DNA from: Isoetes taiwanensis
Taxonomy: Eukaryota; Streptophyta; Lycopodiopsida; Isoetales; Isoetaceae
Length of the DNA: 64,000 nucleotides
NCBI GenBank assembly: GCA_021234155.1
Contig: JAJEKV010000034.1
Location: 9,251,614-9,315,613, forward strand
Direction of reading: 5' to 3'
This document shows positions 1 to 13,310 of the stretch, piece by piece. The position numbers and the translations under genes are program-made. The notes below the pieces were generated by a model that was given only the letters and a program-made list of their open reading frames with translations, did not search any database and was not told the origin of the DNA. How positions within the stretch are numbered: the stretch's first letter is position 1; the number at the start of each line of letters is the position of its first letter.

Positions 1-880
1 TTTTGATGTCATATTTATTTAGCCATCCAATCTTTAGCTTTCTTGATCTTGGAATAAAAAGATTTCATGGAGCCAATAGAATATCCAGCGTCAATGTTCA
101 AATAAAATTCAGCAAGGTCTTTATTGAACTCTTCATTGAGGAGAAGAGAGCAATTAAACTTGAAAGATATATTGCCATCTCTAGGAATAGTAAGTAAATG
201 CGTAGTATGAAGGTTGATGATCAGATATGGATGTGCCTTCATCACTCATGACAAAACAATTGTCCCAAAACTCAGAATTAGGATTAGATATATAAAACAT
301 GTCCAAGGCACAAAAAACTCTAGCTTGTTGCTTCTGCTTATTAGACCACGTGTAGTTTGAAGTAGAGGAAGGAATGTAAATCAAGGCAGAATCATTGATC
401 ATAATTATCCCATCTCAGTTTATCATTTGAGGTCATATTGATTTTGTTTCCAAGTTTCATATCCCACCAGGGGTGTTATTGAAGCTAGTATCCAATCAAT
501 AGAAGGGTTGTTTCTAATCCATGAGCAAATATCAGGGCACAGAATTTCTCTTTCTTTGGGATTTGTAGAGGCATAAACATTAATGACCCCGAAATTAGCA
601 TTATTAACAGAGAAAGTAACAGCCTGCCACATTTTAAAAATTCTATTGCAAAAAGAGAGAGGATTTATGTTTTTCCAGATAATGGCCACCCCCCCTTAGT
701 TCCATTAGCTTCAATCCAAATAGAGGAGGCTTCTGGATAAATCCAATCCCCTAGATTTGAGGCTTCAAATTTAGGAAGTTTAATTGAAGCAGGATAATAT
801 CTGCATTGTATTGTTTTAACTGAGAAATTGCTCTCCTCCTCTTCAAGGTTGCCCCTAAGGTTCCAACTTACAATCTTCAT
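1..880 (-). mobile_element. LINE ORF2, 5' end: endonuclease domain, truncated by window edge
   Basis: On the minus strand a frame starts at the complement of 878-880 with MKIVSWNLRG, the usual opening of the apurinic-type endonuclease of plant L1-like LINEs. It is followed, with frame changes and stops, by blocks typical of the same domain: an AIIWK-like block and VNVYAST (about 690-540), SNYTW with a later LDMF (about 350-290), and SDHQPS (about 220-200). In an active element this domain nicks target DNA before reverse transcription. The frame is split between at least four short ORFs, so the copy is dead. Reverse transcriptase would lie left of base 1. It sits just downstream, on the minus strand, of the ORF1-like remnant. 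Family identification is good; subfamily is unknown. Confidence 0.8.
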
Positions 881-1079
881 CAAAATAAGGGACAAACCAG
901 ATGGAAAGATCAATTAGATCTCCCAGATTTCCCGTTCTTAAGCTTACTTTTTTTGCTTCTTGTGTTATTGGCTGGGGCACTAACAGAGTTAGGAGTAGAA
1001 TTATTATATCTACCAAGATTCCTTTTGGATTTAACACTCAAAGTCTTATCTCTCAAGTGCTCATCATCCCCCCAATTTT

Positions 1080-3330
1080 TCTTGTCATTTTCTAGAATTC
1101 AAACATTTTATTCAAACAATTTATTCACATTGTCATTGAAAAAACATTTCTTAGTATTTTTATGAAGAGGTACTTGCCTGGATGGTTGGCATTCCTTGTC
1201 AATGCTGTGTTTGATGCCAAGAATATCTGGACTGAGACTACTAGGAACCATCTGTTTATCGAGCATTTTATCTCTCTCTAGAGTATCCCACACCATCTCA
1301 TCAGCAGTCTCTTTGGTCTTCAAAGCTTGATTTTGACTGTCCTGTTCATCCTCAATGTGACAGAATTCCTTTGTATTCTCAAACATTTCTTCTTGCAGAG
1401 AGGCTAATTGCTCTTTAATGTCAGGAGATGTAACTAGAGATATTTGGTTTGATGGGGTATGATTGTGATCTAAGTCAATAAGAGGATCAATGTGCATCAA
1501 AGATGGAGAATTATTGGCATAGTTGGATTAATGATAGAAGGATTGGCAGTAGTATTGACCATTTTTTCTTGATTAGTTCCAAAGTTCAACATTAAATCAG
1601 AGTCATGGTCAATATTTATACTTGCAAGTACATGATATTGATTCGAGCAGATAATATTGTCAACCATTGAATTGTCATTTAATTTGCAAGTATCTTTCTC
1701 AGGAGATTGCAGCATAACTTGTCCCTTCTTGAAAGTCTCATCTCCTCTTGTAATTTTGTTTGCATCCATATTTGCTGAATAAGTTGATGCAACCGAGCTT
1801 TTATCTAGTAGATGCTTTCCACCAAAATTGGATTATGTTTTTTTAACTGGAGGATCCTTTTCCTTGAGTGTTTGCCTCTTGTTTATTGGATTATAGCAGG
1901 CATGGCTTTTCCTAATTAATGAATCTCCCTTACTTTGGATTTGGACAGAGAAATCCATTAATGATAAAGGCTTAGCTTTATATAAACCTTTAGCATCACT
2001 AATGATTCTGCTGTTGAGAGTTGAATGAAGCTCATCAGTTTTAGATTGAACTATAGGTACTTTCCCTTTGGATTGAAGGTCTCCATATTTTTGTAGAACC
2101 TTAATTCCTGTAGAATTATGAGAGCTACTTAGTTTTGAGGCCATTTTTTTCATGTCTTTGACTTGGTATTTCGTTATCCATCCTTTTCTTTTGTATTCTC
2201 TTATGAGAGCCATTTACTCTCTTCCAAGCAAATTCCTAGTTGCTTGCAACTGTAGTCTTCCCTCCTTCCCCTGGTGCTTTGGAGCCTGTAGAAGCCAAAG
2301 ATATTGTAGTACCTTTAGTAGCATAATCAACCTGACTTATTTCTCGACCATCACTATTGCTCCCCATTATTTCCTGTTGATGTACATGTTTGCTTTTACA
2401 TCTCTCATATCAAAAGTGTCTGTTGTCACAAGCTTGACAATGAGGAGGCAAACACGACCATCTAAGTTATAGAAAAGATTTCTCTCAACACCCAAAAGTA
2501 TCTGCGGAAAGGGATCAAAGTAGGACAGTTTTGATAGACTGGTTGAACAAAGGACTGAGGTCTTTAAGGAGCATACTGCTGAAATGTATAAAGGCCACAT
2601 ATTCAAAACGAGGCACTCGGGACTACCAAGGCCGGCTTGGACTAACATCCCGCCCCATCCAGATTACATGTTGGGTCCTCCTGACACCTCTGCTTCGCTT
2701 ATAGTCATTTATGATTGGAGGCGCTTATGATTTTGAAATATGAAGTATTTATTTCGCCAAGGTTTTGAGGGAATATCGAACTCCTATGTGGCTTTCTACT
2801 AACATTTGTAATATGAAAATAACTCATATCCTAATAAGGACTATTTTAACCAATATACCCAAAGGAGCTAATGTGATTATTTTTTATCTTGAATCTACAT
2901 GTTTTTGTTTTATAACAACCTATTCAATTGTTTTAGGGATATATGGTCTATCCATATCAAATCCCCCCTCGAACTCCCCGTTATTTTGCAACACATAAGG
3001 AATCAAAGCCGGCAGTTGTCCATTTAGGTTCCATTTAAGAAAGGATATTTGAAAATTGTCAATCAAGTTAAAAGGCCCATGGATTCAGGAAAAAATTTGT
3101 TGTTCTCTTACTCTCACATTCAACGCAGCACGAGCGGGTGTAACCAATACAAAGCTTTAACAAGGACCCTATTCTATTCCATTTTTTGAAGATTTTGATG
3201 TACAGGCACTGTCTGGCCTGGATGACACAAACCCGTCTGATCAACTTCCACAAGAGACGCACCGCGTTCAAAGAGCCCACAAAACCTGCGCCCGAGAATG
3301 AAACACATTGATGTCATGTTGTGTCTCTAT
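1080..3330 (-). mobile_element. LINE ORF1 (gag-like, DUF4283-type) remnant
   Basis: Minus-strand frames between about 3330 and 1080 look like the decayed first ORF of the LINE whose endonuclease begins at 880. A NPWAF block near 3065-3085 resembles the GPW-F core of DUF4283. A block near 2500-2370 reads GRVCLLIVKL, like the second half of that domain in plant L1 gag proteins. The later part (2213-1108) is rich in K, S, D, E and Q without a recognisable fold, as is usual for the linker before ORF2. No CCHC zinc knuckle was found where it is expected (about 2370-2220), so it may be deleted. ORF1 would bind element RNA in the cytoplasm. Assignment rests on order and weak motifs. Confidence 0.5.
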
Positions 3331-3404
3331 GATGCCATCTGCAAGTACGGCAATGGATGCTTAATGGGAGGATGAGGTATAGGTGTGGTGAGTTGTTGCA
3401 ATTC

Positions 3405-3845
3405 ACCGCGTCCCACCACACCCCACGATCTCCACCACTACACTCTACCATCTCCCCACCGCCACACCCCACACCACACACACCACCACCACACACACTA
3501 CCACCACCACATTCCACCACCACCACCACACCTCCACCACCACCACACTGCCCACCACCACCACACCACACCACCGTACTCCACCATGTCCCACACCACA
3601 ATCCACACCACCACACTCCACCACAACCACACCACACCCTACCACCACACTCCACCACCACCACACCCCATCACCACACTCCACCATGTCCCACCACCCA
3701 CCACTCACCTCACACTCACCTCACCACCACCACACCCCACCACCACCACCACACTCAAACCTCACTCATCACACCCTCACTGCTCACACACACACCACCA
3801 CCACCACTACTCACACTGCTCACAGACACTACCACCACCTTGGCC
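3405..3845. repeat. CA-rich (CCA/CAC/CACCCCA) degenerate minisatellite
   Basis: About 440 bases in which the plus strand is almost only C and A: mixed CCA, CACA and CACCCCA units, with few G or T. All six frames are open for long distances (His/Pro/Thr-rich on plus, Gly/Val/Trp-rich on minus), which is a compositional artefact and not a gene. Units are irregular, as in an old slipped-strand array. Confidence 0.9.
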
Positions 3846-3849
3846 AGCC

Positions 3850-3960
3850 AGGTTGTGTGGTGTACCGCAATTGTGTATGTTGTGTGTGTGTGGTATATAT
3901 GGTGGTGTGTAGAGACCACCTTGTGTTGTGTAGTGTGTGATTGTGGTTTCTACTCAAGAC
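3850..3960. repeat. GT-rich block directly after the CA-rich array
   Basis: About 110 bases rich in GTGTGT and TGGTGTG that begin within roughly 10 bases of the end of the CA-rich array. The base skew of the strand flips here, so the two blocks are loosely complementary and could fold back on each other in RNA or single-stranded DNA. Confidence 0.75.
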
Positions 3961-5490
3961 GTGGGTTTACTATATTAGGAGGTCATGTTACAAAGGTTTT
4001 GTTTTGCGCATTTGGCATGTTTCTGTGAAGGAATGGGTTGGCTGCAACATCACTAGGCTTGATAGATGCAAGCAACGATTGCAAGCAAACGAGGATAGAA
4101 AAAAATGATATCAAAAGAAAGATTGTTGATGAGCATAAAGCATCGGGAATTAGAGCTGATTTGCATGATGGCAATCAATCATGACAAAGAACTGAAGCAA
4201 AATGGAGGTGTTCAAGAAGCGAACCAAAGGATGAAGAGCTAAATGGTACAAAGGTTCGGCCGTAAACACCAATAAGGAAATTACTGAACTAAAATTGAGC
4301 TAAAGGTGAAGACTTCATCACTGGAGTCAAGTACTTAATGCAAGATTTAGATTTTTCCGAGCTGTACGTATTATGACACCTTAGATCCCCGCACTTCCAA
4401 TGCTTCAAGGAGGCGTAAGAAGAGGTGATGAAGGTTCATTTTGTGGACGCTTGGTCCCAAATGGGAGGGTAATGTCGTCAGCTTGCATAGCGTAACGCAG
4501 CCACAAGATCACATTCCATGTCTATCACACCATTTGAGTGTAAATATTATCATTCTAACCCTCGCCTAAAGACTCTATTGATTTTGAAATTTGTTTTATG
4601 ACACTTAGAACCTCGCTTTGTTTCAGCCAGGGCTACATTACATTCTATATGGCTTTTGGCTTTTGTGTTTCGGAAAGGGTACCACAAGAACCAATAAACA
4701 CAAGTAAGTCCAAAGAGGGGTGAAAGCAAAGTTTGGGAAGTCTCGATGTTTTACTGTGTGTCTCTTTCATCCTCGGCTTAGTCTCTTTCCATCCTTGGCT
4801 GGCTTAGTCTTGCTTATCCTGGTTATTGTATCTAAAGTGCCCCATGGATGAGATCGCCGCCATTTTAGGGGACTTTAGATATAAACAGGAAACACTTTAA
4901 AAGAGGAGCAAAAAGCCCTAGTATAATCTCCTCGGGACGGTTGTCAATCACGCTTGATATCGTTTCACGCAAACAATATAGATTCACGCAAAACAAGCGC
5001 CTTAACTAATGTTTACCGATGCTGTTTAACAGTTCACTCCGACTTAGTGTTTGGCACGCAAATTTGAGACCAAGGATATCCAACGCTTATCCACTAACGT
5101 TATGAGATCGCAAGATACCCCGTTGTACCTAGAATTAATTCATTTGATACTCCTAATTCAATCCCAAACACGACCAAGGAGACTCCAAAACGAATTTGGA
5201 TAGTCAATCGACCGTACTGTATCAAGTGGCACCGGCGCCACACATGACGGTTTTTTAGATTTTTCCGTGGTCTTCCCCTCATTTCAATTATAACCAGATA
5301 AATGCTAATGCGAACTGGAAGCCATCAAGAGATTCCTTGAAGGTATCCACCAGGGGGGAAAATTAATTCTTGAGATTCATCTCCAGACGGGGTCCTTCAT
5401 GAAAAAGTTTTGTACGAATATTATGAGCCAAAATGCGATGCAGTGTGATGGAAGTTGGATAAAGAAACCCCTGATCTTGGACAAGATGCA
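3961..5490. other. Intergenic, nothing recognised
   Basis: Mixed-composition DNA with only short open frames. I see no domain, RNA gene or repeat boundary that I can support. Confidence 0.5.
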
Positions 5491-6120
5491 TCAAGCCAAT
5501 CTAGTCCAATACATCTCAACCAACAAAACCAAGAGGTTAACTGAAATTCTCCTTGTTCTAGATTTTAATGGGGGTTTTTGTAAGTGCTCTTTTAAGGACT
5601 TGAAAGAGAGATCCCAGATCGGCCGAGCTGTATGACCATCCAAAATTGAACAAAAGTTTGCGCTCTGTGCTTGGATTTCAGGAGTTCTTAGAATGGTGTT
5701 TTTCAAAAATTTGAGATTGCATTGTGTCCAGCATATTAAGAGTAATGTTGACTGTTGACTAGTGAAAGTTGTCGCAGTGAATATATGGGCAAATTTCTTT
5801 TATTGAATCAGATTTTGACTCATAATCAAATACAAAATTAAAGTGTTAACAATTTTCCTTAAGGATCCGTCCAAAGGTACCGTAAATTTTAAGATACTGT
5901 GACAAACACATTGTTGAGATGACAGCAGACATAAGTGGTTCTCGCCAAATCCACCCGAGCACACAATGATATGTCCAAATAGTTTTGCTCCCGACAAAGT
6001 TGGATTCCAATTTTTGAGCAACCTAAACCATGTATTTGAGGGACTTCCGGCCTTGTAAGCAATTATGAAGGAATACCAAAATGTGGAACATGGGATTCTA
6101 AAGATCAGCAAGAATCGCAT
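5490..6120 (-). mobile_element. Possible LINE fragment (late reverse transcriptase region)
   Basis: Two minus-strand frames (5706-5491 and 6120-5800) have a texture like the region after the LINE reverse transcriptase, for example FWYSFIIAYK and WNPTLSGAKLF. The match is by impression only and no catalytic motif is visible. Together with the endonuclease-like frame at 9251-8997 on the same strand, it could be the 3' part of one very decayed LINE. Confidence 0.25.
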
Positions 6121-8990
6121 GAAAAATGCCTGACATACAAGTATTTTCTATAAATGAATCTTGTAAAACTCTCAGAAAGTCAATATAAGTAAAAAAATTT
6201 CTATGATATATGTTGTACTTTTCAATTTAAAAATATTTGAATGGATCAGAGCAAATGTTAGAGATGATAGAGTCAGCATCCCCCATCATCTAAAAGCCAA
6301 ACACATCCGGAAGGGTGCTTGAGTGAACTCAAACCTGGCCGTGATTAGCTCCACCGACATCAAAATTTGGAAGTCGACACGTTAGCGTTCACCATCACTG
6401 ATCCTCCTCTTCTTGGTGATACTTTCTATCTCGATTTGTGATCACCGATTGTGCCGATGATATGCATGTTTATATGGAATACTAATGATTCTCCGGCTGG
6501 AATGAGCCATCTCTTTCATTTCCTTTGACCCTCTTTTCACTCGATATCATTCAAGGACACAAATATTACAACAATAAGGAAACATGTGAACCGGATAAGT
6601 GCTGTGACATGCTTTTGGCTCGCTGTGGCCGACATCGACCTCGTTTTTCATCAGAAGCCGTTCCGTGTAGAGATATAAACCAGGATATATCACTTTGATA
6701 GGCTCTAAGCCGGGCGTAAGGCACATATACTGAGAGGCAGTGCCGCTTATTGTACTTTGTCATAGGCACAATGACAATGGAAACTTTGGAGTGTGTCTCG
6801 AATTGCCTGACACAATAATTTGTAGCTTTTACAACCCCATGCTGTGAAAATTCCAGACCGCCCAAACTGAGGACGTCTTAAGTGATCACTTCGTGATGTT
6901 CGCTTATGCAAATTCTGTGAGGGGTACCAAAGGAGTGAATATATTGTTGCCCGATCTAGTAAAGTCACTTAAATGCAGCAGCATAAACCAAATCATATTG
7001 GACAAAGTGTGGTTAATCGCAGTTGCAGACATTTTACCGTGATCTAGTTGATGTTAGAGTGTTCATGCTTTTTAAAGCCTTGGAGATTAGAAGCAATAAA
7101 AGCCGGAAATCAGAGTAAATATATGTATTGGGAAGTATGTAGGTGCATGAGTCACCTCGCATTTTAAATCATCAGGAGTATCTTTCTTATGTACATAATT
7201 GTTATTGTACCGATTCATTTCAATGAAAATTCATATTCAATTCATCTCACAAACAAAGGAAATCTCAAGTGTTTCAAGAATTAAATCTTCAAAAGAAATC
7301 AAGACAAACTCCTGCTTACAAACAAGCACAAAACTTACATGAGTTCAAACTACGGTAACGGTTTTACATTTCTCATCATCGTAAAGAACTTCAAAATTCT
7401 CGTGAAAATTTTCTCCTCATCTAAAGGATCCAAATTCTTATATACAAATTTCGCTTGACGCTTAGTTGGTGGCATGTGAAGTCTCGATCAGCATTGCATC
7501 TCGTGTTGTGAATACTATGCCCACATGCTTCATCGCAAAGATCATAAATGGCTTCGCTGATCTGCGCCTTCTTGTAATACATACCTTCTATGACACTATC
7601 ACCCATGTGAGGTATCATGCGTTCCATTGAGTTGGAAGTCTTTCTCCACTATCCATATTTGGTTTTGTGCATACCGTAATCCAAAATTCAACCTCATCAT
7701 TCCCTTTCTGGAGTAACGACAAAGAAATTATCACTCATCCCTAAGTGCTCACAACATCGTGGAATTGGGAGGAGAACAAGACCCGGCTGATTTACTTGGC
7801 CCTCAATGTCAAAGATGCACATTGGAGGATGGTAAGCAATAACTTGTGTTTCGTAATCATCAATGTGGTGTTTGTTCACATAACCGGTTCTACATGCTTG
7901 ACCTACAAAGAGTCGCAGAAGCATGAAAGTCTTCGTGCAAATCGCAATGGAGATTTAGGATCGAATGATGTACAATGGATCCGCTTTAGTAACCAAAAAC
8001 TTTCACATCTCTACGCTTTCTTTCTACCTAGTATCCTCCACCTTGACTTCTAAAAGAACCTTTTTTATATTCTTCCTCCTTACCGTTTCAGATGTGTTCA
8101 TCCACTCCTGACATTCCACAAGTAAATGATCTCTTCTGCGAACTCTTCACTTCATGAGTATTAACGCAATTTTATGTCATCAGATTTTAATTGCAGCTTG
8201 TTTTGAACCCATCTTCAACTCGCCAGCCTTTGCCATCGTGTTCACCTTCCCGGTTAAACCAAAAATCTTACATCATAGACATCGCTGTTGTCAGTACCCA
8301 GCCACAAAGTAAAATGTCTAGAAGCCTTTGAATTGAGATGTCGCACCATCTCGAAAACATATAATGTCTCTCTTTGGAACCCTTCCTTTCTGCTCCAGAG
8401 ATATTTGTGGTGCTTCATGAAGTAGTGTTAACAAAGTATCGCGGTTCTCTATCATTTGATACATAGTAATGTGTTTCTGCTAATCTCATCTCGCCATCGG
8501 TCATACCGATATGTTATTTGGAACCAAAATGGTAACTGTTATTGACCAAAGGCATCGAATCGCACTCTCCTCTTGTTCCTTTAATGTATAGTTCTCGCAA
8601 AATCCACCACCGAGAGACATGCATCTCGCCGAGATTCTAAGCTCCTTAAACTGCTTTGCCCGCCATTGGTACCGAAATTATGCAAAGGAAAAAATTTTTT
8701 TAGACGCCTTCGCTTTATCCGTGTTTTTTTCCTGGGTTCTGCCTCATTGTACCGATGAGTCGGCCCCTACTGCAACTCGAGACGTTGTCTTTTACAGTCA
8801 ATGTACCCATTTCACTTTCCCATCGCCACTTCCCTTCCTCCATGAAACAGTCCAAACTTGATTCCACATACCACAATTTCTAAGGATGCACGCCTTTGAA
8901 ACTCATCTAATTCACTTTGACACAATATAGATCTCCACAAGCTCAGACGGTAATTTTATGCCTGTGTGCCCCTCAGATTGACCAAGTTCA
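6121..8990. other. Degraded DNA, nothing firmly recognised
   Basis: Short frames on both strands, the longest about 100 codons (6865-6566 minus, 7745-8053 plus). The minus frames at 7627-7421 and 7924-7697 look mildly protein-like (regular Cys and His) but match nothing I know. If the flanking LINE assignments are right, this would be the decayed middle of that element. Confidence 0.35.
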
Positions 8991-9590
8991 TGTGATCTAC
9001 AAACATCGCAGTGCAAGTGCAATTCTTCTGGATGTTCGGGTTCTCATCCCATCGAGTCCATCCACTAGCATTTGCATCCTCACGCGGTCACTGCAAAGAA
9101 AACTATTGAAGTCCTTCAATTTCACAACAAACCAAGGTTTTAGCTTCTCAAAAAGCTCGAAGATTAATCTTAATTTCCTGATGTTGGTCCGTAAACCCCA
9201 ATCACAATAAAATCGAATCACGAAATCGTGATCTCCGTGCCACCAAATCAATCACCCCAAGGCTGTTTCAGACTGATTTACCTAAATTTGGCAAATAACA
9301 TTTCATTCCAAACGCTCCTCGTCAGAATTTTCAAATAAATCGAGCTGCTTTGCAAAATCCAGCTTTTTCCAAGTCCTAGATCGATTAGTAAGTCAGCTTG
9401 TTTTAGAATCGCCAAGAATTTCGAGTTGCCTTTTAGGTCTCGAGGAGCCCCAAGAACAATTTCAAGCCAAACCATTGCGCCAGGAAGCTCCAAAATTGCT
9501 CTCAAGAACTCTCTTCGCTCAGTTTCTTCACAGCCTCCAATGAAATGGTCCTCGACTTCACCAAAGCTACTAAAGCGCATCAATCCACAC
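8990..9590 (-). mobile_element. LINE endonuclease remnant
   Basis: The minus-strand frame 9251-8997 reads FVIRFYCDWG, then KPWFVVKLKDFNSF and CSDRV. This is the order of the central endonuclease block of plant LINEs, where a W-x(3)-GDFN motif is followed by a DR. The Gly of GDFN is replaced by Lys, so the catalytic loop is damaged. The frame upstream (9583-9278) is compatible with the preceding part of the domain but has no clear motif. No linked reverse transcriptase was identified with confidence. Confidence 0.5.
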
Positions 9591-9599
9591 TACCACCTT

Positions 9600-10850
9600 C
9601 CCATTTCTAATCCTTGCAGTGATTTCTACTGTTTTATTCCCCAAGACTTTAGATTGATGTCAAATCACAAAGTTTGTTTGGCTATCAAATTTTATGGCTT
9701 ATGTGATGTCGCCTCTTTGTAAAAACCGGGTCTTATATATGTGGCATGAAATGTGGATATGAAGGCTTCCCTTTAGCCTGTGAGCCACTTCCCCGCCAAT
9801 CATCTCGCTTCTCACACCTTCTAGATCCCTTCGACCTGCCTGGCGGCCTCTGTGATGGCGATTCGGGAGGCACTGCCAGCTGCTCTGTACCACACCGGGC
9901 TTGCCCACCAATTCCAAGTCATGCCACCATCCTTTATTAAGAGATTTATTTCATAGCTAAATGTTTATTTTAGTTTCATTTTGCCCCATGTCTTTTTAAC
10001 ATGTTCATAATAAAGGGCCCAATACGATTCCGCCTCAAAGACATCCCTCGCCCAAAGACGAAGTTACTTTGTGGCCCGCCAAGTCATCCGTGACAGGGGC
10101 CATCATCAAGCCGCCATCCGATTCAAGAAGGATTTTGTGATGTAAAGTCATGCATTTGTTAAACGAAATCTTCGATTCCTTAACTTACTGAGCATGCCCT
10201 TCACTAAACTTAAGCCCTGATCATGGGAATCCAATTCTCGAGAATTAAAAAGAAATTGAATAACCATATGAGTTTCGCTTGGCCGGTAGAACTCGTGATT
10301 GCAAACCCGCCTTGACCTCATCTCATATGTATTTCTTCACTTAATTGCCCCTTTGTAGATCTATTTATCTCACTTAGAAAATCATAAGGAAATTTATCCG
10401 AATTATTCTCACTTGAATAATTGAATTAAATTTCTAGGCCAAAAATTAGAGGGTTGGTTATAAAAATTTGTATATTCGTGCTTGTTCGGCAAATAAATAT
10501 ATCCGGAGAACTCTTGCTCTCTTGCTTTAAATTCATTACTTAACGATCAATATTTCCTACCCTGGCCACTTCTACTACATCGCTTCTCCCCGGACCGCTT
10601 TTTTATGCATATGTGCACCCTCGCTCCAAATGCTTCTCCCACGCAAAATTTGATTATGGCTTGGAACAGTTCATTCTTGTTTTCGTGAGTGATAAAGTCA
10701 CCATGCTACTATGACTACAAATCGCTTTTTGGTCCCTAACTCCAAAGTCAACACTCTAAAATGCTAGCCATCACATCCTATGATTTACAATAAATGTAAT
10801 GAGAAAGGGATCTCAAGCACAAATTTGCCATGATAATAATTCATTTATTT
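9600..10850. other. Intergenic, nothing recognised
   Basis: A C-rich section near 9770-9900 is followed by AT-rich DNA. Only short frames are present and no feature can be supported. Confidence 0.5.
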
Positions 10851-10851
10851 C

Positions 10852-11302
10852 TTGGACTTCCTTGAAATCTCCATTATTAGGGCAAATTCTAAAGACAAGA
10901 AATTATATGCTCACTTTAAGAATATTCTCGCTTCCTTTCAAGAATTTCTACCCATTATAACAAGATTGAAATGTGGGATCAAATCCGGAAACATCTACAA
11001 GGTTAGTATTTATTCCTCTTGTGTCAAGTTTTATAATCACAAAGCCATGGAAAATGGTCTCAGATCTTGCGGTGAATTTCTCTCTTTCAAACATCCGCAG
11101 AATTTCACTGCATCTCCCAAAGACGCCTTCTTTATTTGGCTTCAGGGCTCAAAAAGTTTTGACTAATTACTATCATTGTCTAAGAGATATGATGTCTCTC
11201 CTTGCTACTTTTGGTTGCTTACAGAAGTGTCTATGGGAAATTACATTTTCCTTTGTCCAAAGTCGATATCATTTTGGTCATAGTTCTTCCCTGAAGATTT
11301 GA
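10852..11302 (+). mobile_element. Doubtful Ty3/gypsy reverse transcriptase trace
   Basis: Two overlapping plus-strand frames end with a segment (about 11185-11290) whose pattern LRDMMSLLATF, then K-C, then SRYHFGH resembles the gypsy reverse transcriptase stretch after the catalytic YxDD box (HL..V...L.....L....KC.F......YLGH). The YxDD box itself is not visible and no RNase H or integrase follows. It may be chance. Confidence 0.25.
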
Positions 11303-13310
11303 TAGGATATCTCCACTACAAAGATATTAATAATATTCTTTCTTCCCTAAATAAAAAGATATTTTTGCAAATACTTAAAAGTACACCGCTTTTTAGAATA
11401 TACTGAAGCTAGGAACAGACTTTTTATGGTTCCAAACTTTTCCAGTTTTCCTGATAAAATGCATTTCAAATTTTGATATCGAATCCATTACATTTCATAG
11501 AAGAAAGAAGGGGAGAACCAACAGAAATTGGGACTTCATTGGGCTTACAGGCTCTTGATATTTTTGTATCTAATTTAAACATTATTAATTCCTAGTAGTT
11601 CTTACCTAAGTGTCAGGATCTACTAAATCGGCTACCGTGATATGGACAAATTTATGTGAGGCTTCTATACATTGGGCTAAAAAGATGGAAACAACTCACC
11701 CTACGTAGAACTTTTGTGATGTTACAGATGAATTTTACATAGGATCTCGAGAACCCAGAGCAAAGAGAAGTGATCATGAGAATCCACTGGGGAGAGAAAG
11801 TGATGCAGATGTGTTATCTATTTGAATTTATACATAACACGTTTCAACAACATGACTCGAGAGATGTTGAGTAGATACAGAGATGTACTACAAACACAAG
11901 CTGCATCCGCGATGGCACTTTGCTCCCTCACCGATGCATGAAAAAAAATTATCATCTCTCCTCATTCTATCCATAACAAATACATCCATGGTTCACAAGA
12001 GCTTTCTATAAGCACTACAATGAGTGGTTTGATGCTCAACTGGGTGATCAGAATTAATTCTTATACTGTTTTCCATCACCTACTCCTTTTAGTCAAACAT
12101 TCCCACAATCTTGACCATTTTTTACTTGATTCCAGTTCTCATTAACTCAAGGTCATGGTTGGTATTTTGATTTTGCTTTTATAGGATCTTGAAGACTTCT
12201 TATATATCTGTTGCAGCTTCAAACTTCATATTTCAAGAGGATACTATACACTTGGAGATCTTGTACTTCACTTTTATCGCCATCAGATTTCTATAGCTCG
12301 ATCCTTAAGGAATCAATTCCGAAACATATGATGATAATGGTTCTGGCTCAAGAAGACCTCTATCACAATGCCCCTCGCTTCTCTTAAAGGCATCATATAT
12401 GTTTGTATAGCTTTTTCACCAATGAAAAAATTCACTACTTTCAAAAAAAGGGTATGCAAACTATTCATGAAAAGTAGGACTGTATAGCAAAATTAGTGCT
12501 TTTGTAGTACCTACAAGTGGGCAAATTTTAGAATTGCGTATGTTAGAAAATATCACTCAGAGTTAAATTTAACCTTGTGAAGGAATTTTGTATTCGGGAG
12601 GGGGACAAAGAGGGCGATATGTCAAAGTCGCTTTGTCGCTTTGAATATCGCCATCATCCGTTACCGATTTTGTGATTCTAATGTATGCACATGTATCTTC
12701 TCCCATGCATGGCGATGCATTTTCCGGCTCGTTCATTTGGGGATCGCTATTTTGTGTCTTCAACGACTTCACTCCATATTTTCTCCTCTGCCAGCCTTTA
12801 CTCTCTTTCTTTGATACTGTGCAAGGAAGGGGCTTCTCTCGCTTGGTTCGACAACATTCTTTTCCATGTTGTGACATGTTCTTCCCCTCGATTCTATCCT
12901 TTTTGGCCACCAACCTTCACCTCGATCCCGCTGATAAGGAAGTTCTTTCATGGATCTTTGTCCGCTTTATGCGAGCCCCATTGAGGGTCGTCATCGATCC
13001 GAGCCATCGACGGTGATTCTCGAATGGGTGAGCACCCAGCATGCATCTTCTCCCATGCATGCATGCATCGTACGCACTGGGCCTGGTCTGCTGAGGATCA
13101 CTGCTTCGCGTGTTTTTCATCAACTTACCTGCTTTCTCCTCTCTCTCAGCCTCCTCGACTCCCATCCAATTCTCCCGTAATGTATATTATTAAATGTTGT
13201 TTTTCATTGCAATGATGACCGCCAAATTTCGCTTCGTTTTTCCTCTATTGGTTTTTTTTTCGTGGTGATGCGTGTCCAGGGTGATGCCATTTTAAGATTG
13301 TGGAGCTGCG
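11303..13310. other. Intergenic; GCATGC-rich patch near 13 kb
   Basis: AT-rich up to about 12.55 kb, then a C/T-rich, CG-containing stretch (12.6-13.2 kb) with frames of 60-115 codons on both strands. None has a recognisable domain, and opposing frames overlap, so I do not call a gene. A short GCATGCATGCAT run lies near 13050-13066. A T-rich stretch at about 13310-13322 marks the left edge of the tandem array. Confidence 0.4.

Noticed and set aside
3357-4028. 223-codon His/Pro/Thr-rich plus ORF and long Gly/Val/Trp-rich minus ORFs
   Set aside because: They are produced by the CA-rich minisatellite; no frame has a coding bias beyond the repeat.
12950-13070. Shared ATGCGAGCCCCATT with 48750
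   Set aside because: A single 14-base match; such matches are expected by chance in 64 kb, and flanks do not align.
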